Below are positions 36,967 to 46,519 of a DNA stretch of 64,000 bases, one piece after another; the first letter of the stretch is position 1; the number at the start of each line of letters is the position of its first letter. The position numbers were made by a program, and so were the translations under genes. Below the pieces are notes generated by a model. That model did not search any database. It saw only the letters and a list, made by a program, of their open reading frames with translations, and was not told the origin of the DNA. Source of the stretch: Dyadobacter jejuensis (lineage in GTDB: Bacteria > Bacteroidota > Bacteroidia > Cytophagales > Spirosomataceae); contig NZ_QGDT01000012.1 of assembly GCF_003149085.1 (NCBI RefSeq), forward strand, positions 97,483 to 161,482, written 5' to 3'.

Positions 36967-38277
36967 TCAACTTTCCACTGTTTCCCTTCCGATGCTATAA
37001 TAGGTAAATCCTTGTTCTTTCATGGTTGGCAATTCGTATAGGTTCCGGCCATCGAAAACGACTTTGTTTTTAAGCAATTTGCCCATTTTGTCGAAGTCGG
37101 GGGTGCGGAACTGTGGCCATTCGGTAAAGATCATGAGTGCATCGGCATCGTCGAGAGCGGCATAGGCCGTATGACAATAGGTAAGGTCGGGGAGGAGTCG
37201 CTTCACATTGTCCATGGCCTCGGGATCGTAGACGGTCACGGTGGCACCCGCTTCTAGTAGGGCCTTGATGTTTTCTAAGGCAGGAGCTTCCCGGATATCG
37301 TCGGTATAAGGCTTAAAGGCCAATCCCCATACGGCGATGGTCTTGCCCTGAAGGTTGCCCTCGAAATACGACTCAACCAAAGGAATCAATCTTTTTTTCT
37401 GATCCTGGTTGACGGCCATTACCGAAGTAAGGGTACGGAAGTCGTAGCCGTAATCGATAGAGGTTTTGGCCAAGGCCTGTACATCCTTGGGGAAACAGCT
37501 ACCCCCGTAGCCAATACCGGCGAAGAGGAAGCGCTTGCCAATGCGGCTGTCTGTCCCAATGCCCCGGCGTATATCGTCGACGTTGGCGCCTACCTTTTCG
37601 CAAAGGTTGGCGATTTCGTTCATAAAGGTAATTTTAAGTGCTAAAAAGGAGTTGGCCGCATATTTGGTCATCTCCGCGGAGCGCTCGTCCATAAAAATAA
37701 CGGGGTTACCCTGGCGAACCAAAGGAGCATAAAGCTTCTCCATTACTTTTTTGGCTTTTTCTGACTGAGTACCCACTACCACCCGGTCGGGCTTCATAAA
37801 GTCTTCTACTGCGACGCCCTCTCGTAGGAATTCGGGGTTGGAAACCACGTCGAAGTCTACTTGTGCCGCGGCGGCAATGGCCTCCCGTACCTTCTCGGCG
37901 GTACCTACCGGGACGGTGCTCTTGTCGATGATTACCGCATATTGGCTTAGGATAGGTCCTAGGTCCTTAGCCACCCCCAAAATGTATTTGAGGTCGGCCG
38001 ATCCGTCTTCTCCAGGAGGGGTGGGCAGTGCTAGGAAAATAACCTCCGCACCTTGGATCCCCTCTACCAAGCTGGTGGTGAAGTTCAGGCGTCCTTCGGC
38101 AATGTTCCGGTCGAAAAGTACGTCAAGCCCTGGTTCATAAATCGGAATCTCTCCCTGTTGTAAACGTGCGACTTTCTTTTCGTCAATGTCTACACAGGTA
38201 ACCTGGTTTCCGGTTTCGGCAAAACATGTTCCGGTTACGAGTCCTACGTATCCGGTTCCTACTACTGCAATTTTCAT
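36967..38277 (-). CDS. ugd: UDP-glucose 6-dehydrogenase
   Basis: A 436-residue enzyme with an N-terminal NAD-binding motif (VGTGYVGLVTGTCFAETG, 6-23), the substrate segment NPEFLREGVAVEDF, and the catalytic Cys in GIGYGGSCFPKDV near 256-268. It makes UDP-glucuronate, a likely acidic sugar of the exopolysaccharide. Two copies of the TAACGTTGAGTAAA motif lie 151 and 224 bases upstream of its start in the 477-bp gap. Confidence 0.95.
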   Translation of the reverse strand: MKIAVVGTGYVGLVTGTCFAETGNQVTCVDIDEKKVARLQQGEIPIYEPGLDVLFDRNIAEGRLNFTTSLVEGIQGAEVIFLALPTPPGEDGSADLKYILGVAKDLGPILSQYAVIIDKSTVPVGTAEKVREAIAAAAQVDFDVVSNPEFLREGVAVEDFMKPDRVVVGTQSEKAKKVMEKLYAPLVRQGNPVIFMDERSAEMTKYAANSFLALKITFMNEIANLCEKVGANVDDIRRGIGTDSRIGKRFLFAGIGYGGSCFPKDVQALAKTSIDYGYDFRTLTSVMAVNQDQKKRLIPLVESYFEGNLQGKTIAVWGLAFKPYTDDIREAPALENIKALLEAGATVTVYDPEAMDNVKRLLPDLTYCHTAYAALDDADALMIFTEWPQFRTPDFDKMGKLLKNKVVFDGRNLYELPTMKEQGFTYYSIGRETVES

Positions 38278-38754
38278 TCGTTTTATTTTAAGTGATCGGA
38301 ACTGACCCTTTCAGCAAGCGCTGAAGTTTAAACCTACTGAGGAGTTCGCCTCCTTAATAAGGGAAGGCTAAAATACCCCAAGGCTGGACTCGAAAAACGA
38401 ATGGATGGCTTAAAAAATGTTTCTTCATAACGTTGAGTAAAATCGTAAAGATCTTTAAAACCTTTTTTTGTTCTGCGAATAGCCTGGGCTATTTTAGTAA
38501 TAACGTTGAGTAAAATCGAACATCCTTAATTTATCTTGAATCCTGAATGTCAGGATTCGCTTAGCTAATGTCAAATTCTTGTTATAGTTCAAAATACAAG
38601 CTCGAATTTAGGATATTTTTATTACTCTACAAATTTTATCGAGTTAAAAAATTATGTATTTCTACTTATTGGCTTAATTTATTTGCAAAGTCTTCAAAGG
38701 TATTTGTATAGTACTATATAAAAAACAATTTCGTATAGTTTATATCCTTGATTA
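38278..38754. promoter_or_regulatory. 477-bp gap with two copies of the TAACGTTGAGTAAA motif
   Basis: Copies at 38428-38441 and 38501-38514 share 18 bases (TAACGTTGAGTAAAATCG) and are 73 bp apart. No gene or clear terminator is seen; near 38340 there is a weak AGGAG/CTCCT stem. The rest is AT-rich. A promoter for ugd probably lies here. Confidence 0.45.
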
Positions 38755-41145
38755 TCAGCCCTTCCCAATCAATTTTTTTATTCTATTCATATTAAAGGGG
38801 TTGGTCTTGGCCGCCACCTGGTCTTCGGTATAATAACCGTACCCATAGCCCCCATAACCATAACCGTACCCATAACCGGCGCCATAATTGACCCCATTAT
38901 AGACGATGCTCATGTTTTTAAACCTTTTGGTTTTGTACAATTGTCCAATTCGCTTGAGGTGGTCGAGTAGGGTATAATTAAAACGTACCACATACAGGGA
39001 GGCATCGACGAACTCGCCAATCAGGGCGGCGTCGGTCACCAGACCGTATGGAGGGGAGTCGATCAGCACATAATCGTATTGTTCCTGAAGCTCGGCGATC
39101 ATTTTAGGCAATCGCCCGTTGGTCAGTAGCTCCGAAGGGTTAGGAGGCAGGGGGCCGCTGGTGATTACATCGAACTTAGGGTGCACATTGGTCGACTGGA
39201 TAAGCGACGATAGGTTACTCTGTCCAATCAGATAGTTGGAGATCCCCTTGGTATTGCCTACCTCCAGGCGATCCTGAAGGGAAGGTTTCCGCAAGTCGAG
39301 CCCTAGGAGAACGACTCTTTTGTCGGAGAAGGCCAAACTAGCGGCCAGGTTGATACTGACAAAGCTTTTTCCTTCACCTCCTACCGAGGAGGTAAACATG
39401 ATGGTGCGGCAGCTGCCATCACCCAGGTACTGCAGGTTGGTCCGTAGGGCTCTAAACTGTTCGGCTACGGCGCTGCGGCTGGTCATCTTGATAATGGAGT
39501 CGGCCGCTGGGCCGTCTTTGCCAGTCTTCATCAGGCCGATCTCCCCTAGGATAGAGGCATGGGTTCGTTTTTCTATGTCCTCACGATCCTGAACGGTATT
39601 ATTGATAAGGAAGATTAGATTGATGATGAGCAGGGGAATGGCGAATCCAGCTACTAGTCCCCCAAGCCAAATCATTGATTTCTTTGGTTTTATTGGCTTG
39701 TAGCTTGAAATGGGCGCGTCGATAAGCCGGCTATCAGTAACCGTGGAGGCATAGGCTAGGGCCGTTTCCTCCCTCTTTTGCAACAGATACAAGTAAAGGT
39801 TTTCTTTAATAGTTTGTTGGCGTTTGATGCCCACATATTCCCTTTCCTTTTGGGGGATGCTGCGCAGGCCTGCGGAGAAACGGCTATTGATCGACTCCAA
39901 GTTCTGCTTGGTAACGTCCATACCCCGGCGCAGGTTTTGTACGTTCTCGCGGATCGACTGGCGCACGCTAGCCAGCTGGGTGTTGATGGTCTCGAGGAAG
40001 GGGTTGTTGGCGGTGGTAGTCCGGGCATATTGTTCCCTTTGTAGCTCCAGTTCATTGAATTTGGTGAGCAAGGATACCAGTACCGGGTCGTTGATCATAT
40101 AGGTGGCCGGGGCTACGGCTCCGGCTCCGGCATTTTTGATATAGTTATCTACACTTTGAAGGATGTTGATCTGGGTATTGACCTCGTTGAGCTTGGCGTC
40201 GTTTTCCTTGATATTTTCAAGGAAAAGCTCCGATTCGGCGCTGATGTCGGTAAGGCCCTTGCTGGTTTTATAGGTTTCGACATCCTTTTCTACGTCACCC
40301 AATTCGCCAGTGATCAGCCCCAGTCGAGTCTCAATAAACTTGAGGGTGTTGCTGGCCTCGCTATTTTTGTCGGCCAAAGCGGACCTTACGTATACGTCTA
40401 GGAGCTTATTGAGCACGTCCCTTCCGCGTTGCACGTTTACATCTTCATAGGTAAGTTCCACCACCGTACTTTTTACATTAGGTTGCTGAACGCTTAACCT
40501 AGAGAGCATACTTTCAGCAACACTTTTGGCTTGAGCAAAATGGATGGTAGCCTCTTGATTGGAGGTAGGCTCTCCTCTTTTGACGATAAAGGCCCCCCAG
40601 GCGTTGGTCAATCTTTTGCCGAATGGATAAAGTTCGTCGGAGCCGTTGAGTCGGAAATGGCTGCTGTCGGCTAACTCTATAGTCATATCTTCTTCATAGC
40701 CATATTCGGTGATCACCTCTGGGGTGACTATTACAGGGCTGTCCCCATATATATTGACCGTCCGAAGACCTTGTTTGGTGGTATAGGATACGTCGAGGGC
40801 AAGTTCCTTAATTACCTGCTCCATCAAGTTCTGAGATTTGAGGATCTCTATTTCATTTTCTACCAGTTTATTTCCACCAAACTGATTGCTGAGTTCCGAT
40901 AGCATATCCCCTTGAGCCCCACTAATCCCCTTTTGCTCGTCCTTGATCAGCATGGTAGTCTTCGTGCTATAGACGGGTTGCGTAGTTTTTAAATAGAAAA
41001 AAGCGGCTGTAAGGGTAAGGGCCACAAAAATGGGGAACAGGTACCAGTATCTAAAGTAGCGGCGGATATATTGTTGCAGGTTAAATTCCTGCTCCTCTTC
41101 CTCTACAAAGTCATTCTGAAGCATATGGTTATTGTAATCTTTCAT
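38755..41145 (-). CDS. Wzc-like polysaccharide co-polymerase and tyrosine autokinase
   Basis: A 796-residue protein of the usual Wzc architecture. TM1 is near 35-53, a long periplasmic coiled-coil Wzz domain spans about 60-500, TM2 is near 510-530, and a cytoplasmic BY-kinase follows. Kinase motifs: Walker A SSVGGEGKSF near 583-593, Walker A' GLDLRKPS, and Walker B YVLIDSPP. The C-terminus has a Tyr/Gly-rich cluster (YGYGYGGYGYGYYTEDQ) as the autophosphorylation site. It regulates chain length and export together with the Wza and PHP phosphatase genes upstream. Confidence 0.95.
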   Translation of the reverse strand: MKDYNNHMLQNDFVEEEEQEFNLQQYIRRYFRYWYLFPIFVALTLTAAFFYLKTTQPVYSTKTTMLIKDEQKGISGAQGDMLSELSNQFGGNKLVENEIEILKSQNLMEQVIKELALDVSYTTKQGLRTVNIYGDSPVIVTPEVITEYGYEEDMTIELADSSHFRLNGSDELYPFGKRLTNAWGAFIVKRGEPTSNQEATIHFAQAKSVAESMLSRLSVQQPNVKSTVVELTYEDVNVQRGRDVLNKLLDVYVRSALADKNSEASNTLKFIETRLGLITGELGDVEKDVETYKTSKGLTDISAESELFLENIKENDAKLNEVNTQINILQSVDNYIKNAGAGAVAPATYMINDPVLVSLLTKFNELELQREQYARTTTANNPFLETINTQLASVRQSIRENVQNLRRGMDVTKQNLESINSRFSAGLRSIPQKEREYVGIKRQQTIKENLYLYLLQKREETALAYASTVTDSRLIDAPISSYKPIKPKKSMIWLGGLVAGFAIPLLIINLIFLINNTVQDREDIEKRTHASILGEIGLMKTGKDGPAADSIIKMTSRSAVAEQFRALRTNLQYLGDGSCRTIMFTSSVGGEGKSFVSINLAASLAFSDKRVVLLGLDLRKPSLQDRLEVGNTKGISNYLIGQSNLSSLIQSTNVHPKFDVITSGPLPPNPSELLTNGRLPKMIAELQEQYDYVLIDSPPYGLVTDAALIGEFVDASLYVVRFNYTLLDHLKRIGQLYKTKRFKNMSIVYNGVNYGAGYGYGYGYGGYGYGYYTEDQVAAKTNPFNMNRIKKLIGKG

Positions 41146-41148
41146 ATC

Positions 41149-41159
41149 CGTTGAGTAAA
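41149..41159. promoter_or_regulatory. Core of the recurrent motif upstream of the wzc-like gene
   Basis: CGTTGAGTAAA is identical to the 3' part of the 14-base motif and ends 3 bases from the start codon at 41145, in the 32-bp gap to the Wza-like gene. Confidence 0.35.
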
Positions 41160-41177
41160 TGAGCGGCTTAATAGGGA

Positions 41178-42011
41178 TTATTTTACGAAATTAAGGACCA
41201 AAATGGTGAGGGTGCTGACGGCCGCCACCACACTGGCGAATAGGGGCAATCGGCGGGCTCGGTAATCCGATTCCAGCATTTTGGCCTCTACTGGTTCCAC
41301 ATAGACGATATCGTTTTTATGAAGGTAATAATAGGGGGAATTAAAGACTTCACGGCTGGTAAGGTCCAGGCGCGCATATTCGCGGGTGCCGTTTTCTTCC
41401 CTTATTACCAAGACGTTGGTCCGGTTCCCATAAATGGTCAAATCGCCCGCTAAGCTAAGTACTTGAGGCAGGGTGATTTTCTCTTCGGGAATCACATGAA
41501 TGGAGGGCGATTTTACTTCTCCCAGCACCGATACTTTAAAGTTGACGTTCCGAACGATGACCGAGGGCTCTTTAAGGTAGTCCTTGAGCTTGGTGCGGAT
41601 CAGTTCGGAAGCCTGTTCCGTTTTTAGTCCCTGGATATATATTTTGCCTAAAAGGGGCATTTCTATACTTCCGTCGGCATGAACCAGATAGCCCAGGGGT
41701 TGTAATCTTGCTCCTCCTCCCGTAGTCGAATAATTGGCAATGGGGGTGGTGATACCGGCGGCGGCATTAAACATCTCATTCGATTCGGGGCTTAGGCTCC
41801 CCACCACGATGGTCAGGATATCGTTGGGTTGGATGGTAGGTACATAGGCCTGAGTAATGGAATCGACCTTATACTTCAGGGTGTCACCTTGGAAATATAC
41901 AATCGACTTAGGGGATACACAGGAAGTAAAGGATCCGGCCATTCCGATCAGGATGGGAAGTACTAGGAGTATCAAATGTTTCTTCCCTTTGGTTTTCGTA
42001 ATCATATGCAT
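41178..42011 (-). CDS. Wza-like polysaccharide export lipoprotein
   Basis: A 277-residue OPX protein. A lipoprotein signal ends at Cys31 (GMAGSFTSC). A polysaccharide export domain follows (IQPNDILTIVVGSLSPE, then GYLVHADGSIEMPLLGKIYI) with one SLBB-type domain (VSVLGEVKSPSIHVIPEEKI). A C-terminal hydrophobic helix (FASVVAAVSTLTILVLNFV) could span the membrane. It is shorter than E. coli Wza, as is usual in Bacteroidota. It forms the outer-membrane part of the export channel with the Wzc-like protein encoded next. Confidence 0.92.
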   Translation of the reverse strand: MHMITKTKGKKHLILLVLPILIGMAGSFTSCVSPKSIVYFQGDTLKYKVDSITQAYVPTIQPNDILTIVVGSLSPESNEMFNAAAGITTPIANYSTTGGGARLQPLGYLVHADGSIEMPLLGKIYIQGLKTEQASELIRTKLKDYLKEPSVIVRNVNFKVSVLGEVKSPSIHVIPEEKITLPQVLSLAGDLTIYGNRTNVLVIREENGTREYARLDLTSREVFNSPYYYLHKNDIVYVEPVEAKMLESDYRARRLPLFASVVAAVSTLTILVLNFVK

Positions 42012-42202
42012 GTATGCGCTGCGGTAGTAAGGTGGTACAATAGTGAAATCGTTATTATTGCCAATAATTCGTGAAATCTAGTGGTTTTTAGCCTTTTGTC
42101 TATCTCTTTCGAATAGACCTTGGTAACTATTTATATATTTACAATAGAAAATTATCTGTTGATCTTACGGTACAAATGTAGCAGATATTCTATATTTAAC
42201 AC

Positions 42203-42940
42203 TTAAACATGCAGAAGTTTTTCATTTTTGAACGGATATTCCCTTAACCATTTCTGCTTGTTTTTCAGGCCTATTTGTTGTAAATGTTGGATCTTGTGCG
42301 CGTCAGACCCCAAAAAAGTGATAAGATTGTTTTTAAGTAACCAGGTGGCCATTTTTTGAACATTTTCACCATAATAGGGTCCTAGTGAAAGGGCGTTTAC
42401 TTGTAATTCGCAACCTTGGGCGCATAATTGTTGGTAAATGCTGGGGTCAGAATAATAATACGTATACCTTTCAGGGTGGGCTAAAACGGGTTTGTAGCCT
42501 TTTTCTATGATGGTAAAAAGGGTTTGGGCGGTATTGAGTAGTGGGGTGGAGTAGGGCAGCTCTACAAGGAGTCGGTTGCCGGGGAGGGTGAGCATTTCTT
42601 GTCCCGTCAGCAACAGATCCATAAAGTGCTCATCGATGAAATATTCGGCGGCTGCATTTATGCGTATCTGGAGGTCTTCGGCCCTAGCAGCCGAACGAAC
42701 TTCTTCCAGTCCCGATCGAATAATTTCAGGAGTATTACGGTAACAGTCCCATATAATATGAGGTGTCGTGTACAGTTCTTGGTATCCAAGACTTTGAAAA
42801 AACCTAATCATTTCTAGAGCTTCTTCTATTGTTTCTACACCATCATCTATCCCAGGTATTAGATGGGAGTGAAGGTCTATTCCGATATGGCTCAGGTCTA
42901 ATTGTGTTTCTTTCGATTTTTTGTATATCCAGTTAAACAT
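42203..42940 (-). CDS. PHP-type protein-tyrosine phosphatase (CpsB/YwqE family)
   Basis: A 245-residue PHP-domain phosphatase. Metal-binding motifs are HSHLIPGIDDG near 25-35, a TPHI segment near 59-62, HPERYTYY near 156-163, and the late LGSDAH. It should dephosphorylate the Tyr-rich tail of the Wzc-like kinase, as CpsB/YwqE does for its cognate kinase. It is the first gene of the minus-strand exopolysaccharide locus, 191 bp before the Wza-like gene. Confidence 0.92.
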   Translation of the reverse strand: MFNWIYKKSKETQLDLSHIGIDLHSHLIPGIDDGVETIEEALEMIRFFQSLGYQELYTTPHIIWDCYRNTPEIIRSGLEEVRSAARAEDLQIRINAAAEYFIDEHFMDLLLTGQEMLTLPGNRLLVELPYSTPLLNTAQTLFTIIEKGYKPVLAHPERYTYYYSDPSIYQQLCAQGCELQVNALSLGPYYGENVQKMATWLLKNNLITFLGSDAHKIQHLQQIGLKNKQKWLREYPFKNEKLLHV

Positions 42941-43025
42941 AATTATTCTCGGATTTAGAAATTCTCTGTTGAGGGTGAAACAGTAATTGAATTTACTCCG
43001 AAATTTGGAATTTTAGTGGTTTTTG

Positions 43026-43055
43026 CAAATTTAGGATAAAATATTACAGATCAAA
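43026..43055 (-). promoter_or_regulatory. Predicted promoter of the exopolysaccharide operon
   Basis: On the minus strand a TTTG (43052-43055) is followed after 18 bases by TAAATTTG (43026-43033), matching the Bacteroidota -33/-7 pattern TTTG and TAnnTTTG. It lies about 85 bases upstream of the PHP phosphatase start. Confidence 0.45.
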
Positions 43056-43511
43056 CCAAATATTGTTTCTTAAAAAAAAATATTAAAAATAAGTTGAATT
43101 ATTTTACTAGTAGAATGAACAAATTCAATATATGGTTTTTTGTATAACAGTCAAGTGAATTAAACTTTAACATATCGTTAAATATTCTATCTTTTGTCTC
43201 GATATATTTCTATAGTTACTTCCTTTAAATATAGGGCGATATCTTATAAATGTTATCAGCTTTATTACCGAATACGGAAGTATGTTTACATTGGGCTACG
43301 GATTACTTATTAAATTTTGATTAAATGACGAATCGAGCTTATTTGATGGCCTGTGCAGGTGGAAGAGCCATGTCAGCTGGAGGGGGATAATGAGCCATTA
43401 TGGTGTTTTTTTTAGTTGAACTTGCAATATATGTTTTTAATAAGAGTAGGAATAACGTATGATGTCCCTTCTGATTATTGAAAATTAATCATCGTTTAAA
43501 CCTAAAATTTA
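43056..43511. other. AT-rich divergent intergenic region
   Basis: No gene is seen between the promoter of the polysaccharide operon and the DUF1080 gene. It has long A/T runs (near 43072-43090). The promoter of the DUF1080 gene probably lies in the last 150 bases, but no clear match was found. Confidence 0.4.
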
Positions 43512-44147
43512 ATGAAACAACTCATATGTTTAATCAGTTTAGGTGCCTTGCTTCTATTTGGGGTTGAATATAAGGTACAGGCACAAGATGGTTGGAAATA
43601 TTTATTTAACGGTAAAGATCTTTCGGGTTGGCAAGTGGGCGAGAACGCCGCTTCCTTCTCGGTGTCGGATGGCCGTATCAAAGTAGCGGGTCCTAAAGCC
43701 CATCTTTTTTATATGGGTGAAATAGAAACTCATAATTTCGAAAATTTTGAGTTTCAAGCCACCGTCATGACCTTGCCGGGTTCCAATTCGGGGATCTATT
43801 TTCATACCACTTATCAGGAGGCTAGCTGGCCTCAGCTAGGTTATGAGGTGCAGGTCAACAATTCGCATACCGACTGGAAACGTACGGGAAGCCTCTATAA
43901 TGTGGTGGATATAAAGGAGAACTATGCCCGCGACAACGAGTGGTACACCGAGTATATCCGCGTGGAGGGCACGCATATTATCGTCAAGATTAACGGAGTG
44001 ACGGTGGTAGACTATGAGGAGAAGGACGTAGACAAGCGCCCTGAAGATACCATCCATCGTGTGATAAAGAGCGGGACTTTCGCTTTACAGGCCCACGATC
44101 CCAAAAGCATTGTCTACTTCAAAGACATTAAAGTGAGGCTCTTGTAA
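43512..44147 (+). CDS. Secreted DUF1080 (3-keto-disaccharide hydrolase-like) protein
   Basis: A 211-residue protein with a signal peptide (LICLISLGALLLFGVEYKVQAQ). A DUF1080 concanavalin-like domain follows: WKYLFNGKDLSGWQVGENAA at about 28-47, YMGEIETHNFENFEFQATVM, SNSGIYFHTTYQEASWPQLG and the ending GTFALQAHDPKSIVYFKDIK. DUF1080 proteins bind or cleave glycans and are secreted. Its divergent position beside the polysaccharide locus may be chance. No start ambiguity is seen. Confidence 0.9.
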   Translation: MKQLICLISLGALLLFGVEYKVQAQDGWKYLFNGKDLSGWQVGENAASFSVSDGRIKVAGPKAHLFYMGEIETHNFENFEFQATVMTLPGSNSGIYFHTTYQEASWPQLGYEVQVNNSHTDWKRTGSLYNVVDIKENYARDNEWYTEYIRVEGTHIIVKINGVTVVDYEEKDVDKRPEDTIHRVIKSGTFALQAHDPKSIVYFKDIKVRLL

Positions 44148-44328
44148 AGGAGCTGGTAATGGCGTTGTCACTGGTTCATCCGATAAGGCGACCTTTTTTT
44201 CTAAGCTTCTACCTATTATCTTTGAGGTAAATCGAGCGGTTTGCTGACTAGGACATCAAAGTCAGCTGTTTGTTTAATCATCGTCAAAGGCCTGTGATAC
44301 GGGTACTTTGAATAAAAAAAGCTGAATT

Positions 44329-45648
44329 TTGAATTTTAATGAATTTGAACTCCACGAAGACGTGCTTAACGCCGTGGATTCTATGAACTACCAAGCGGCG
44401 ACCCCTATTCAGGAGCAAGCCATTCCTATCATACTTAAAGGAGGAGACCTATTGGCCTGTGCCCAAACCGGCACGGGAAAGACTGCCGCCTATCTAATTC
44501 CTATTTTGGACAAGGTGGCCCATGAGCCTCATCAACATACGGCTGCGCTTATATTGGTGCCTACCCGCGAATTGGCCGTTCAGATCGACCAGCAGATTCA
44601 GGGGCTAGGGTATTTTGTAGGCGCCACCAGTATTGCCGTATATGGAGGGAATAAAGGGCCCGAATGGGACCAGCAAAAGAAGGCCCTGTCGCAGGGGGCC
44701 GACATTATTATTGCCACACCGGGCAGGCTTATCGCCCATTTGCAGTTAGGATACGTCAAGTTCGATCAGATCAAACACCTGGTGTTGGATGAGGCGGATC
44801 GGATGCTGGACATGGGATTTTTGGGCGATATCATGAAAATCATGAGCTTCTTGCCCTCGCCAAAGCAAACGCTGATGTTTTCGGCCACCATGCCGCATAA
44901 AATAGGCGATCTGGCTAAGCGAATTTTGAATGACCCCCAGGAGGTGAGGCTGGCCGTGTCGAGGCCGGCAGAGCGTATCGACCAGCAGTTTTATATGGCA
45001 GGCGATAACCAAAAATTGCCGTTATTGTCGCATTTACTCACCCAAGTGTCCGATACGAGTATGGTATTGTTCACCTCCAGGAAGAATACCGTAGAACCTA
45101 TTGTAAGGGCATTGCGAAAACTGGGCCTTAAAGCCAATGGAATCTCGTCGGATTCGGACCAAGGCGAACGCGAACAGGTGTTGCGATCGTTTAAAAACCG
45201 GGAATTCCCTGTGTTGGTAGCCACCGATGTGCTATCCCGGGGTATCGATATCGATAATTTGAGCCATGTGGTCAATTATGACGTACCCCGCGACCCAGAG
45301 GATTACGTACACCGGATCGGGCGTACGGCCAGGGCAGCGTCTAAAGGAACCGCTATTACTTTTATCAATGAGGCGGATCAGAAATATGTCCTGAAAATAG
45401 AACGACTTTTCGAAAAGGAAGTGGAGAAACGCACCATCCCCGAGGAATTGGGATTGGGTAGCTCCCCAGTCTTCAATGCCCGCCGTAGCTCGGGGGGAGG
45501 AGGCCACCGGGATCGGGGGCCTAGGAAGGGACCTTCCGCAGAAGGACAAGGAAATGCAGGCTCCAAAAAGCCTTTCCGTAGGAAAAAGCCTAGGTCGAAG
45601 AGCGCCGCGAAGGCTCCGTCGTCAACCCCGACCAATTCGGCTTCCTAA
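44329..45648 (+). CDS. DEAD-box RNA helicase (RhlE-like)
   Basis: A 439-residue helicase read from a TTG start at 44329, giving the family-typical N-terminus NFNEFELHEDVLNAVDSMNY; no upstream ATG fits this frame. Motifs in order: Q motif (TPIQEQAIP), motif I AQTGTGKT, Ia PTRELAVQ, Ib TPGRL, II DEAD (VLDEADRMLDMGF), III SAT, V ATDVLSRGIDI, and VI HRIGRTARA. The C-terminal tail is basic and Gly/Ser-rich (SSGGGGHRDRGPRKGP), as in RhlE-type helicases of RNA decay or ribosome assembly. Confidence 0.92.
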   Translation: MNFNEFELHEDVLNAVDSMNYQAATPIQEQAIPIILKGGDLLACAQTGTGKTAAYLIPILDKVAHEPHQHTAALILVPTRELAVQIDQQIQGLGYFVGATSIAVYGGNKGPEWDQQKKALSQGADIIIATPGRLIAHLQLGYVKFDQIKHLVLDEADRMLDMGFLGDIMKIMSFLPSPKQTLMFSATMPHKIGDLAKRILNDPQEVRLAVSRPAERIDQQFYMAGDNQKLPLLSHLLTQVSDTSMVLFTSRKNTVEPIVRALRKLGLKANGISSDSDQGEREQVLRSFKNREFPVLVATDVLSRGIDIDNLSHVVNYDVPRDPEDYVHRIGRTARAASKGTAITFINEADQKYVLKIERLFEKEVEKRTIPEELGLGSSPVFNARRSSGGGGHRDRGPRKGPSAEGQGNAGSKKPFRRKKPRSKSAAKAPSSTPTNSAS

Positions 45649-45764
45649 ATTGAACTGGAACGGTATTTGCAAGAGCCGTAGGAGAGAAGGGTAGAGTCGT
45701 GCGAGGAATAGGATTATTCCAGTACGCTTTAGTCTTTCATTTTCAACGTTTCTGAAGAATATCA

Positions 45765-46499
45765 ATGAATCCAATAGAAAATATTTTTAAGTGGTTCCGA
45801 AATTACCGGTTAAGTGTTTCGGAACCACCTATTATTTCCTTAGAGGGTATCTATACGCTCTTGTTATTACTAGGCTTAAGTCTGGTGGCCGTTTGTTTTC
45901 ATTTGGTGCGTATCCTGTACAACGCCCCTGTGGATTTTTCCATGGACTGGAACTTATTCCTGAGTTGGATTCCCCTTATTGTTGCTTTTTTGGCCAATAA
46001 TATTTCCATTCATTTTCGACAGGGCCGGTTGTTATTGGCCGTATTAAGCGTTTTTTGGTTGGCATTTTTTCCGAATGCGCCCTATATGATCACCGATTTG
46101 TCGCATCTGGTCGTCGATTTTCAGCGCGACCTCACTTGGCACGACAATATCATGTTGTTTACCTATGCTGAGGTGAGCCTATTTAATGGATTGGTATCCT
46201 TATATTGGATACATAGTTCATGGAAAAGGGTGTATCACAGCCGGGTCAGCTGGCTTCTGTTGCTAGGGAGCTTCCCTCTGGCGGGATATGGGGTATATTT
46301 GGGTCGGGTAAGGCGTATGAACAGCTGGGACATCCTACATGATCCTCATAAGATCATGCAAAGCCTTGTCGATAGTCTGATGGACCGGACGGCCTTGTTG
46401 CTTAGTCTGGAGATTGGCGCCCTATTGGCCGTGTTATATTTGGTACTATGGTCTATAATCAGATTTAGAATTCGTTTTAAGGCGAGTATAGAGAAATAA
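45765..46499 (+). CDS. DUF1361 integral membrane protein
   Basis: A 244-residue membrane protein with about six hydrophobic segments. The DUF1361 signature is seen as SVFWLAFFPNAPYMITDLSH near 96-115, followed by WHDNIMLFTYA. Function unknown. It is 21 bp upstream of the pseudouridine synthase gene in the same orientation, so the two may be co-transcribed. Confidence 0.85.
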   Translation: MNPIENIFKWFRNYRLSVSEPPIISLEGIYTLLLLLGLSLVAVCFHLVRILYNAPVDFSMDWNLFLSWIPLIVAFLANNISIHFRQGRLLLAVLSVFWLAFFPNAPYMITDLSHLVVDFQRDLTWHDNIMLFTYAEVSLFNGLVSLYWIHSSWKRVYHSRVSWLLLLGSFPLAGYGVYLGRVRRMNSWDILHDPHKIMQSLVDSLMDRTALLLSLEIGALLAVLYLVLWSIIRFRIRFKASIEK

Positions 46500-46519
46500 G
46501 AAAGGAGTATATAATTTCG

